A stretch of DNA of 18,753 bases from an uncultured Oscillospiraceae bacterium (GTDB lineage: Bacteria; Bacillota_A; Clostridia; Oscillospirales; Oscillospiraceae), in assembly GCA_947631215.1 (NCBI GenBank), contig CANRKN010000030.1:1-18753 (forward strand), read 5' to 3'. Both the position numbers and the translations under genes were made by a program. Below are positions 9,194 to 15,379 of the stretch, one piece after another. The notes beneath the pieces are model-generated. The model ran no database searches. It was given only the letters and a program-made list of their open reading frames with translations, and was not told where the DNA came from. Every line of letters starts with the position of its first letter. The first letter of the stretch is position 1.

Positions 9194-10969
9194 TTACAGA
9201 TGGGTGTCCCACACGCCGCAGAACGCGTCCACCGGGTCCTGGCCGTGGAAAGCCTCCGGGCCGGTCATGAGCTTCTCCACCAGGGCGTCCAGGGTGGCGT
9301 CCAGGCTGTCGTAGGTGTTGATATAGGTCCGGGCCTGGGGGATGTCCGCCAGGACGAAGGGCTGCTGGGTGCCGACAACGATCACGGGCAGCTCGTGGAC
9401 GTACCAGGGAATCTCGCCGCCGCCCTTGGTCATGCCGAAGGCGGGCCGGGCCACCGGCTGGAAGCCGCCGGCGATGTCCACCATGGTGATGATCAGGTCC
9501 TGCCCCGCTACGAAGTCCTTGATGGCGGACTTGCCGGCGAAGTAGAGGTTCAGGTCCGCCTTCTCGCCCCGCTGTATCTGCTGCATCAGCTTCTGGATGG
9601 GGCTCTCGTATACGAAAGCGTCGAAGCCCTTTGCGATGAGCCGGTCCCGCAGCTTGTCGGCGGGGGAGACGGCGTTCTGGTTGAACAGCGCGCCCAGGCC
9701 CGGGGCCTCCAGGCCCTTCACGTATACGATCATGATCTTCTTGTACCGCTCGGGGATCATGGGCAGCACGTCGGCGTCCTTGTACTTCACCAAGGTGATG
9801 GCCTTGTCGGCGATCTCCTTCTGGGCGGCCTTGTGCTCGGCGCAGCCGACTATTTCGTGCACCTGCGCCTTGGGGGGCATGATCTCGGTCTTGGCCTTCT
9901 TGTGCAGTCCCATGTGGGCCTTGAGGGCTAGGATGCGGTGCAGGGCGTCGCTGAGGCGCTCTTCGGTGATGCGCCCGTCCAGATAGCCCGCCTTCATGGC
10001 GTTGAAATCCTCTTCCATGTCGTTGAAGAACAGGAACATGTCCACGCCGGCGGCGATGGCGGCGGGCATCAGGTCCTTCCTCTTCATGCGGCAGGTGAGG
10101 CCCACCATGTGGCTGGCGTCGGTGAGGACCATGCCGTTGAAGCCCAGCTTGCCCCGCAGAAGGCCGGTGATCAGCTCGGGGGACAGGGTGGCGGGCATGA
10201 TGTCGTCGTCGGCGATGGTGGGGTTAAAATGCCGCGTATAGGCAGGCTGCATGATGTGCCCGGCCATGATGGCCTCCAGCCCCGCGTCGATCAGCGTCTC
10301 ATAGACCTTGCCGAAGGTGGCGTCCCACTGCTCGCAGGAATAGCTGTTTACGGAATTGGCCACATGCTGGTCCCGGAAGTCCAGGCCGTCGCCGGGGAAG
10401 TGCTTGGCGGCGCAGGCGAAGCCGGGGTTCTCATGGGCGCCCTCCAGATAGGCCTTGGCCATGGCCGCCACCTGGGCGGTGTCGTTTCCGTAGGTGCGCA
10501 GGCCGATGACCGGATTCTCCCAGTTCAGGAAGATGTCGCTGACCGGGGCGAAGGACAGGTTGCAGCCGATGGCCGCGGCCTCCTTGTTGGACATGTAGCC
10601 CAGGTCATGGGCGTATTTGGGGTCCCGGGTGGCGCCGATCTTCGTTTGGCAGCCGATGGGCGTGCCGTCCACGCAGGCGCCGTTGCCGCCGTTTTCGGTG
10701 TTGCAGGCGATGATGAGGGGGATCTTGCTGTTCTCCTGGAGGATGCGGTTCTGCTCGTAGATCTCGTCGGCCTTGCCCGGGTTATAGCGGATGCCGCCGA
10801 TGTGGTACTTGCCCACCGTCATCTTCAGGTATTCCTCGTCCCGGCTGTCGCCCATGTTGAAGAAGAGCTGGCCTATCTTCTCGTCCAGGCTCATCCCGGC
10901 GATGGTGTCCTCCACCCACTTGCAGTCCTCATCCGTCAGGAAAAAGGGCTTCGCTTTCATGTCTACCAT
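9194..10969 (-). CDS. Glycoside hydrolase family 3 protein, NagZ-like (tandem copy 1)
   Basis: This 591-residue cytoplasmic GH3 enzyme is a close paralogue of the next gene. Thirty-six of the first 60 residues are identical without gaps, and the key residues keep the same numbers: Lys189 and His190, Asp200 and His202 in AAKHFPGDGLDFRDQH, and Asp284 in VLTDASHMVG. Differences cluster near residues 40-70 and 150-165 and in the C-terminal domain (about 380-430), where substrate specificity or oligomer contacts could differ. A GGAGGAG site precedes the ATG. It lies 37 bp downstream of the HAD gene and belongs to the same minus-strand operon. The NagZ-like loop suggests an N-acetylhexosamine or related beta-glycoside substrate. 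That specificity is inferred, not shown. Confidence 0.9.
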   Translation of the reverse strand: MVDMKAKPFFLTDEDCKWVEDTIAGMSLDEKIGQLFFNMGDSRDEEYLKMTVGKYHIGGIRYNPGKADEIYEQNRILQENSKIPLIIACNTENGGNGACVDGTPIGCQTKIGATRDPKYAHDLGYMSNKEAAAIGCNLSFAPVSDIFLNWENPVIGLRTYGNDTAQVAAMAKAYLEGAHENPGFACAAKHFPGDGLDFRDQHVANSVNSYSCEQWDATFGKVYETLIDAGLEAIMAGHIMQPAYTRHFNPTIADDDIMPATLSPELITGLLRGKLGFNGMVLTDASHMVGLTCRMKRKDLMPAAIAAGVDMFLFFNDMEEDFNAMKAGYLDGRITEERLSDALHRILALKAHMGLHKKAKTEIMPPKAQVHEIVGCAEHKAAQKEIADKAITLVKYKDADVLPMIPERYKKIMIVYVKGLEAPGLGALFNQNAVSPADKLRDRLIAKGFDAFVYESPIQKLMQQIQRGEKADLNLYFAGKSAIKDFVAGQDLIITMVDIAGGFQPVARPAFGMTKGGGEIPWYVHELPVIVVGTQQPFVLADIPQARTYINTYDSLDATLDALVEKLMTGPEAFHGQDPVDAFCGVWDTHL

Positions 10970-11006
10970 GGCTTTCTCCTCCTTTTATATTGCTTTTGAC
11001 AGGGCC

Positions 11007-11849
11007 TCAGCCCCCCAGGTTTTTCAGGAATGCGTCTATTTTTGCCTGTTGGTATTCTCCGGCGTAAGTGCCGTCCAGAAGATGCCCGAACCCCTCGGAC
11101 ACGAACTCCTCCCAGCACTCCTTCTCCTGCCGGACCCGGATGGGGTAGTAGAGCACGCCGTTTTTGGTGGCCGCGTCCATGTCCCCCGGCGCGTCGCCGC
11201 ACATGAGCACGTGGTCGGGAGCGTACCCCTGCTTTAAGAGCTCCGCTATGCAGAACGCCTTGCTGCCCACGTCCTGGGCGCAGACCACGTCGGTGTGGGG
11301 CAGCAGGCCGTACTTTTCCCACTCCTCCAGCACCGCGCCGGGGTTGGCGCTGGACACGATGGCCACGTCCGCCTTCTCATGGGCCAGGGCCAACGCTTCC
11401 TGCACCCCGGGGTAGGGCAGCTTCATGCTGTCGGGCAGGGCGTTGATGGCCTCGTTCACGGCCTTGGACCAGCTCAGCGCCTTTTTGAGGATGGCGCTCC
11501 CCGTCTCGTCGATGGCCTTTTGCACGGCGTCGTTGCTGGGGGCCGCGCCGGAGTTCACCCAGGCGGTCAGGTCGGCCAGGCCCTCGATAGGCGTGTATTT
11601 TTCGTTGATCTCCGTGAGCATCAGGTTCAGGCCCTTGAACCGGTTGATGCCCCGGGTCATGGAATAAAGGTTTATCTCGTTCCAGCGGGTCAGAATGTCG
11701 TCCCGCCAGGCCTCCAGGCCCCACTCGTCGATGATCTTCGGGCCGAAGCAGTGGATGTGCTTGCAGTCCATGGTGTCCATGGCGCAGCCGTCCGAGTCCA
11801 CGCATACCAGAAAGTCCTTTTTCCTCTTGAAGTCCTTGAACGCGCCCAT
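11007..11849 (-). CDS. HAD-superfamily hydrolase (phosphatase-like), first gene of the glycoside operon
   Basis: This 280-residue protein carries all four HAD motifs. Motif I is VCVDSDGC (Asp18 nucleophile, Asp20 acid/base), motif II is in IVSSAN (Ser166/Ser167), the motif III lysine is Lys197, and motif IV is CGDAPGDMD (Asp219, Asp223). A large insertion between residues about 25 and 140 is a C1-type cap. The Thr usually found after DxDG is Cys here. The ATG at 11849 is chosen because AGGAGG lies just upstream; an ATG at 11906 would lie in the promoter region. As the promoter-proximal gene with GH3, GH2 and symporter genes downstream, it may dephosphorylate a sugar phosphate released in the pathway. 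The substrate is unknown. Confidence 0.85.
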   Translation of the reverse strand: MGAFKDFKRKKDFLVCVDSDGCAMDTMDCKHIHCFGPKIIDEWGLEAWRDDILTRWNEINLYSMTRGINRFKGLNLMLTEINEKYTPIEGLADLTAWVNSGAAPSNDAVQKAIDETGSAILKKALSWSKAVNEAINALPDSMKLPYPGVQEALALAHEKADVAIVSSANPGAVLEEWEKYGLLPHTDVVCAQDVGSKAFCIAELLKQGYAPDHVLMCGDAPGDMDAATKNGVLYYPIRVRQEKECWEEFVSEGFGHLLDGTYAGEYQQAKIDAFLKNLGG

Positions 11850-11919
11850 AGCCTCCTCCTTTCGATGAAAAGCGCCCCGTAAAGTATCAGAATTGCATAA
11901 AAACACCTTGTATTCTCTT

Positions 11920-11949
11920 ATTATAATTGTTCATTAAACAAATAAGAAA
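11920..11949 (-). promoter_or_regulatory. Candidate promoter for the HAD-GH3-GH3-GH2-GPH operon
   Basis: On the minus strand a perfect TATAAT lies at 11920-11925. No good -35 hexamer is found 16-18 bp upstream (TTCTTA at 11943-11948 is the best), which fits a promoter that needs an activator. It lies about 70 bp upstream of the HAD start. Confidence 0.55.
11927..11941. promoter_or_regulatory. Candidate LysR-type operator (TTGTT-N5-AACAA)
   Basis: TTGTT at 11927-11931 and AACAA at 11937-11941 form a dyad around CATTA. It contains the T-N11-A arrangement typical of LysR-family binding sites (T at 11928, A at 11940). It lies next to the minus-strand -10 element and between the divergent LysR gene and its likely target operon, where LysR regulators commonly bind. 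Confidence 0.45.
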
Positions 11950-11970
11950 TATCTGTTTTCTGTTTTTATA

Positions 11971-11999
11971 TATACAAAAGGGAATAAATATGCTATACT
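11971..11999 (+). promoter_or_regulatory. Candidate promoter of the LysR-type regulator gene
   Basis: An extended -10 element, TGC followed by TATACT, is at 11991-11999 on the plus strand. A partial -35 (TATACA, 4 of 6 matches to TTGACA) is at 11971-11976 with a 17-bp spacer. Transcription would begin near 12006, leaving a short leader before the ATG at 12023. Confidence 0.5.
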
Positions 12000-12022
12000 T
12001 GCCCCGAGAGGATGTGTATGGT

Positions 12023-12910
12023 ATGAACATTTCCCTGAACGCCATCCGGTATTTCATCACGGCGGCCCGGTATGAGAACTTCTCCCGGGCGGCCAACGAG
12101 CTCTACACGGCCCAGCCCAATTTGAGCAAGCGCATCGCGGAGCTGGAGCACACCACCGGGGTGCGGCTGTTCCACCGGGTGGGCAAGCAGGTGCGCCTCA
12201 CGGAGGCGGGCAGGCTCCTGAGCCAGGAGTGGGCGGAGGCGCTGGACAAGATAGACCAGTCGCTTTTGGCGGCCCAGGCCCTGCAGCAGGAGCGGGACAA
12301 CGTCCTGGCCATGGGGGTGCTGGAGGGCGTGAGCGTGTCCTCCATGGTGCCCCAGCAGCTGCGGTCCTTCCAGGAGGAGCACCCGGATATCATCCTGCGC
12401 CTGGAGCGGTGCAGCATGCACCGGCTCTGGCAGGAGTTCGGCGCCGGGCGCCTTGACATGATCGTCACCAGCGAGGTCAGCGGCATAGCCCCGCCCATCC
12501 CCGCGTCCATGGTCCGGCGCATCATGAGCACCTGCCGAGGGGTCATCGCCATCAACGCCCGGGACCCCATGGCCCAGCACGACACGGTGACGCTGCCCAT
12601 GCTCCGGGACGAGAGCTTCATCGCCCTTTCTCAGGAGGAGACGCCCCAGGGCTTTCGCACCCTCCAGGAGGTATGCCGCCGGGCGGGGTTCGAGCCCCGC
12701 ATCATCCGGGAGGCCGCCTCCATCGAGACGCTGCTCCTGTACGTGGAGGCGGGCATCGGCATATCCGTCATCTCGGAGAATAACCGCATCGTCTCCGACC
12801 CCAACGTGCGGCTCATCCCGGTGGACGATCTCTACTTCGACGACGTGATCTATTGGCGCACCGAGCCCCTGCGCCCGGCGGTCCGTGCGGCGGTGGCGCT
12901 ATTGCCGTAA
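12023..12910 (+). CDS. LysR-family transcriptional regulator
   Basis: From the ATG at 12023 this is a 295-residue protein, the normal LysR length. Residues 1-60 form the winged helix-turn-helix (IRYFITAARYENFSRAANELYTAQPNLSKRIAELE, then GVRLFHR and LTEAGRLL). A linker helix follows, and then the two-lobed effector domain. GAGAGG lies upstream of the chosen ATG, which gives the typical N terminus MNISLNAIRYF. An earlier in-frame ATG at 11990 also has a purine-rich site, but it would start inside the probable -10 promoter element. The gene is divergent from the glycoside operon, so it most likely regulates that operon and itself through the shared intergenic region. The effector is unknown. Confidence 0.92.
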   Translation: MNISLNAIRYFITAARYENFSRAANELYTAQPNLSKRIAELEHTTGVRLFHRVGKQVRLTEAGRLLSQEWAEALDKIDQSLLAAQALQQERDNVLAMGVLEGVSVSSMVPQQLRSFQEEHPDIILRLERCSMHRLWQEFGAGRLDMIVTSEVSGIAPPIPASMVRRIMSTCRGVIAINARDPMAQHDTVTLPMLRDESFIALSQEETPQGFRTLQEVCRRAGFEPRIIREAASIETLLLYVEAGIGISVISENNRIVSDPNVRLIPVDDLYFDDVIYWRTEPLRPAVRAAVALLP

Positions 12911-12949
12911 GGGCGGAAAGACGTGGTTTAGAATAAAGGAGAGGAAAAC

Positions 12950-14314
12950 ATGAAAAGAATCATAACAGTCTTGAGCATCATACTTATGCTGCTTCAGTGT
13001 CTCGCCGCTGCTGCTCTCGCGTCAAACGATGATGACCTCGACACTCAGAACCTGGACCTTACCGCGCTTGAATCATATGTGAATAGTCTGACAGCGGAAG
13101 CGGAACAACATATATTTCAAATCGAAGAGTATTATACGGAACTTGGTGAACTAGCAGAAAAGTATGATAACGCGCTCAGTGTGTTTGAGACAGACCTTTT
13201 CTCGTTGTCTTGGGCTGGGAAAGTGCTGACTAATGAAGAGCAGGAAACTCTGATAGAATACGGCCAGAATGTTTCCGGCGTGGTCATTGAAGGAGTCAAC
13301 ACGCGGAAAGATAGCCAATTGATACTTCTGAACGTAATCACGCCGGAAGCGGATGACATGACCACCAGTGAGTACGATATCTATAATGAAATCTATGATT
13401 CGCTCGCAAACTATTTTGGCGACCTAGTTGAGCAGGTGGCGGAGATCGATAGACAGTTGCAGCAGGTGATCAAAGATGGTCTTAAGGACGACGGTATTCT
13501 GGTCGTGGAAGAGTTTAAATCGATCAATGGTATTGTTGAGAAGTTAAAAGCCATTCAGGCCAAAATTGCGGTGTCAGAGCCAAAAGCTGCACAAGAAGAG
13601 CTTGCGGAATGGGTGGAGATATATAAGCAGCAAACATCACATGACGATGAATCTGATTCTGATGTTGCTCTCGCAGAAACAGAGGCGGAAGAGGATGCTC
13701 CAATTTTATTCCGGGACATTGAGTGGGGAGTTTCCTTGCCCGAGGCACTTGAAGGTATGCCCGAAGGTGTGAAGTTCTTCAATATAGAGCCAGGAACGTC
13801 ATTAACCGTATATGGAGAAATGTTTGACACATACAATTTTTATCTTGATGGTGATATTATAGGGTATGTATCTGCGATGTCCAGCTCTCTTGAAGGGATA
13901 AAAATCGCCGGATATGAATTATCAGGTATTATTATGCGCTTTGCTTTTGTACCAAATGAAGATGGCCTACTTATTCAGGACGATCAACATACCAAACTGT
14001 ATTTCGCCCAGTATAAACTCTGTCCGAAAGACCTAGACGCGGCGTATACAGACCTTACCGAAAAGCTCTCGGCTCTTTATGGAGAGCCAGACTCTGTAAC
14101 AAGCGAAAATTATTTGGTGGACAAAAACTATACAGCATGGGAGGGTGCGGACAATACCATGCTCGTTTTGTATAGTGAAGTATATCCTTCTGGCAGTAAG
14201 GGCATAGAAATACGGTATGGTACCTTGGACGGGGATGAATGGATGCAGCAGGCCAATGATGCTCTAATAAAACAAGAATCGATCGAAGCCGTATCAAATA
14301 TAGACGGCCTATAA
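12950..14314 (+). CDS. Secreted protein of unknown function with AT-rich coding sequence
   Basis: This 454-residue protein begins with a signal peptide: MKRI, a hydrophobic stretch, and an ALA-SN type I cleavage site near residue 25. A cysteine in LLQC does not make a good lipobox. Residues about 30-230 are strongly acidic and helical, probably coiled coil, and end in an Asp/Ser/Glu-rich linker around residues 225-250. The C-terminal part (about 251-454) begins with LFRDIEWGVSLPEAL and contains YFAQYKLCP and KLSALYGEPDSV. I know comparable WG-start repeats from other secreted Firmicute proteins but cannot name the family. AAAGGAGAGG precedes the ATG. Its codon use is clearly AT-richer than both neighbours, which suggests acquisition by transfer. 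No partner gene is evident. Confidence 0.8.
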   Translation: MKRIITVLSIILMLLQCLAAAALASNDDDLDTQNLDLTALESYVNSLTAEAEQHIFQIEEYYTELGELAEKYDNALSVFETDLFSLSWAGKVLTNEEQETLIEYGQNVSGVVIEGVNTRKDSQLILLNVITPEADDMTTSEYDIYNEIYDSLANYFGDLVEQVAEIDRQLQQVIKDGLKDDGILVVEEFKSINGIVEKLKAIQAKIAVSEPKAAQEELAEWVEIYKQQTSHDDESDSDVALAETEAEEDAPILFRDIEWGVSLPEALEGMPEGVKFFNIEPGTSLTVYGEMFDTYNFYLDGDIIGYVSAMSSSLEGIKIAGYELSGIIMRFAFVPNEDGLLIQDDQHTKLYFAQYKLCPKDLDAAYTDLTEKLSALYGEPDSVTSENYLVDKNYTAWEGADNTMLVLYSEVYPSGSKGIEIRYGTLDGDEWMQQANDALIKQESIEAVSNIDGL

Positions 14315-14320
14315 TTTCGC

Positions 14321-14358
14321 AAAAATAAAAATGCCCGCCCCGGTCTCCCGGAACAGGC
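14321..14358 (-). terminator. Intrinsic terminator of the toxin mRNA
   Basis: On the minus strand an 11-bp stem (14348-14358 pairing with 14333-14343, allowing three G-U pairs) closes a GAGA tetraloop at 14344-14347. ATTTTTATTTTT follows at 14321-14332. This is a complete intrinsic terminator for leftward transcription and marks the end of the toxin transcript. On the plus strand there is no T tract, so it is a poor terminator for the secreted-protein gene. Confidence 0.8.
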
Positions 14359-14387
14359 TTGACAATTTCGGATGTGGCGATTATACT
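14359..14387 (+). promoter_or_regulatory. Consensus promoter of the antisense antitoxin RNA
   Basis: TTGACA at 14359-14364, a 17-bp spacer and TATACT at 14382-14387 form a near-perfect sigma-A promoter on the plus strand. Transcription would start around 14394. There is no plus-strand gene downstream before a terminator, so its product must be a short RNA. Confidence 0.85.
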
Positions 14388-14393
14388 GTAAGC

Positions 14394-14482
14394 ACAAAAA
14401 GCGCTGCCGGTTCCGGTCAGCCCTTAAAGGTCTTTGAAGTGATCGCTGAACTTGTCAGGGTTACCGGCGGTCACTTCTTTTT
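14394..14482 (+). ncRNA. Putative antisense antitoxin RNA (RatA/SR4-like arrangement)
   Basis: The predicted transcript of about 90 nt runs from the consensus promoter to an intrinsic terminator. The terminator stem is GAAGTGATCGC at 14436-14446 with GCGGTCACTTC at 14467-14477 (one U-G pair in the plus-strand RNA), followed by TTTTT at 14478-14482. A smaller CTGA/TCAG stem lies inside the loop. The RNA is fully complementary to the 3' untranslated part of the toxin mRNA and to its last 12 coding bases. This is the tail-to-tail overlap known for txpA/RatA and bsrG/SR4 in Bacillus, where the antisense RNA promotes mRNA decay and/or blocks translation. Ends are predicted from sequence only. Confidence 0.7.
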
Positions 14483-14551
14483 CGCCTGAATGAACAGGCT
14501 GCAAATACCGATGATGACCAAACAAAGTTCAAGAACTTCGGATGTACTCAT
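14471..14551 (-). CDS. Holin-like small hydrophobic toxin of a type I toxin-antitoxin pair (26 aa)
   Basis: This 26-residue peptide begins MSTSEVLEL, continues with one hydrophobic membrane segment (about residues 6-22, including CLVIIGICSLFI), and ends in QAKKK. The MST-x-E-x-L start, the single membrane span and the lysine tail are typical of putative holin-like toxins of the TxpA/BsrG kind, which damage the cell membrane when not silenced. AGGGGGG lies 6 nt upstream of the ATG at 14551. A longer reading frame going back to 14704 runs over the promoter and leader and is not the real gene. The 3' end overlaps an antisense RNA terminator, and a leftward promoter and terminator surround the gene. 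It was identified from memory of the family, without a search. Confidence 0.75.
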   Translation of the reverse strand: MSTSEVLELCLVIIGICSLFIQAKKK

Positions 14552-14574
14552 GGGCAGCCCCCCTTTCCAGAGAT

Positions 14575-14598
14575 CAGGGGGCAAGAAGCTGCCCCCTG
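14575..14598 (-). promoter_or_regulatory. 5' leader hairpin of the toxin mRNA
   Basis: A 9-bp perfect stem (CAGGGGGCA with TGCCCCCTG) around a 6-nt loop lies 10 bp upstream of the toxin's G-rich ribosome binding site. Its C-rich arm could instead pair with the AGGGGGG ribosome binding site, so the leader may switch between open and closed forms, as reported for other type I toxin mRNAs. Confidence 0.5.
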
Positions 14599-14651
14599 TA
14601 AAAGAGGGCTGACCTTCGCCGACAGCGCGGGCCACATAGTGGCTTGCCCGC

Positions 14652-14680
14652 ATAGTATCACAGGACTCTCCAAAAATCAA
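14652..14680 (-). promoter_or_regulatory. Candidate promoter of the toxin gene
   Basis: On the minus strand TTGATT (14675-14680), a 17-bp spacer and TACTAT (14652-14657) match 4 of 6 bases at each hexamer. This gives a leader of about 95 nt before the toxin ATG. It is visibly weaker than the antisense promoter, as expected when the antitoxin RNA must be in excess. Confidence 0.6.
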
Positions 14681-14717
14681 CATAAACACGCCCGCACCGG
14701 TCATCCGGAACGGGCTG
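14671..14717. repeat. Second copy of the terminator-like hairpin repeat, flanking the toxin cassette
   Basis: The segment CAAAAATCAACAT followed by a GCCCGcaCCGG-TCAT-CCGGaaCGGGC hairpin resembles the toxin terminator at 14320-14358. Of the 27 bases of the hairpin core, 23 are the same, in the same orientation. The two copies bracket the toxin/antisense cassette as imperfect direct repeats. Confidence 0.55.
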
Positions 14718-14748
14718 CAAAGTCAGCCAACACCACAGTATAGAAAAG

Positions 14749-14780
14749 CACAGGTACGGTTTTTCGTACCTGTGTTTTTT
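14749..14780. terminator. Intrinsic terminator between the toxin region and ferritin
   Basis: CACAGGTACG at 14749-14758 and CGTACCTGTG at 14765-14774 form a perfect 10-bp stem with a GTTTTT loop, followed on the plus strand by TTTTTT at 14775-14780. On the minus strand it lies 14 bp beyond the ferritin stop, where a shorter CTTTTCT follows. It therefore probably ends the ferritin transcript and also any rightward transcript. Confidence 0.8.
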
Positions 14781-14794
14781 GCTGTATCAGCTTT

Positions 14795-15313
14795 TTACAT
14801 GGCGGGGCCGGTGGCGGAGGGGGTATAGACCCGGGCGGCCAGCTCCTGGTTCAGGGCGTACAGGCCCTTGGCGTCGGTGCCGAAGAGCTTCATCTTCTTC
14901 ACCATGTCGTCGGCGTTGGTCTCCTCCTCGCCCTGCTCCTTGATGAACCAGTCCAAAAACTGCATGGTCTTGTAGTCCTTCTGCTCAAAGGCCTCGTGGT
15001 AGATGGCGGTGATGAGAGAGGTCACGTACTGCTCGTGCTCATAGCCCGCCTCCAGGGGGGCAAGGTGGGTTTTGAACTCCTTGTCGGGCTTGTCGATGGG
15101 CAGGAACTCCACCTTCACGCCGCTGTTGATGAGGTAGCGGCGGATCATAAAGGCGTGGTCCCGCTCCTCCTGGGCCTGGACCTCGTACCAGTGGGCGAAG
15201 CCGTCCAGCCCCTCGTCAGCGTAGTAGTTGGCGAAGTCAAGATAGAGATAGGCCGAATAGAGCTCCTTGTTGACCTGCTCGTTCAGCAGCTTGGCGATCT
15301 TTTTATCCAGCAT
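14795..15313 (-). CDS. ftnA: Non-haem ferritin (FtnA-type)
   Basis: This 172-residue iron-storage protein oxidises Fe(II) and stores ferric mineral in a 24-subunit cage in the cytoplasm. The ferroxidase residues match E. coli FtnA at the same positions: Glu17, Glu50 and His53 (in EERDH), Glu94, Gln127 and Glu130, plus the third-site residues Glu49, Glu126 and Glu129. The absence of a haem-ligating Met52 (Asp here) argues against bacterioferritin. The short Pro/Thr/Ala tail is variable in the family. GAGGG precedes the ATG. It has its own promoter and terminator, so it is a monocistronic unit. Confidence 0.95.
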   Translation of the reverse strand: MLDKKIAKLLNEQVNKELYSAYLYLDFANYYADEGLDGFAHWYEVQAQEERDHAFMIRRYLINSGVKVEFLPIDKPDKEFKTHLAPLEAGYEHEQYVTSLITAIYHEAFEQKDYKTMQFLDWFIKEQGEEETNADDMVKKMKLFGTDAKGLYALNQELAARVYTPSATGPAM

Positions 15314-15349
15314 GAAAATACCCTCTTTTCCAAAAATTTTGGTACGAGC

Positions 15350-15379
15350 ATTATACTACCAATACCTCAAGGAAATCAA
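15350..15379 (-). promoter_or_regulatory. Promoter of the ferritin gene
   Basis: On the minus strand TTGATT (15374-15379), an 18-bp spacer and a perfect TATAAT (15350-15355) lie about 40 bp upstream of the ferritin ATG. The -35 hexamer overlaps the stop codon of the upstream MATE gene. No clear Fur or PerR box is visible to me. Confidence 0.65.

Larger units (their letters stand above)
14315..14794. other. Intergenic accessory region holding a type I toxin-antitoxin cassette
   Basis: This stretch of about 480 bp between the secreted-protein gene and ferritin lacks long genes but is densely structured. It contains the toxin mRNA terminator, a consensus plus-strand promoter, an antisense RNA with its own terminator, a 26-codon minus-strand toxin gene with promoter and 5' leader hairpin, a second copy of the terminator-like hairpin, and the ferritin-side terminator. 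Each is listed separately. Confidence 0.7.

Noticed and set aside
12950..13030. Lipoprotein signal (LLQC) in the secreted protein
   Set aside because: The residue before the cysteine is Gln, which does not fit a lipobox, and a good type I site (ALA-SN) follows.
14471..14704. 77-codon version of the toxin reading frame
   Set aside because: Its N-terminal part would cover the toxin promoter and leader hairpin. The inner ATG at 14551 has the ribosome binding site and the family-like start.
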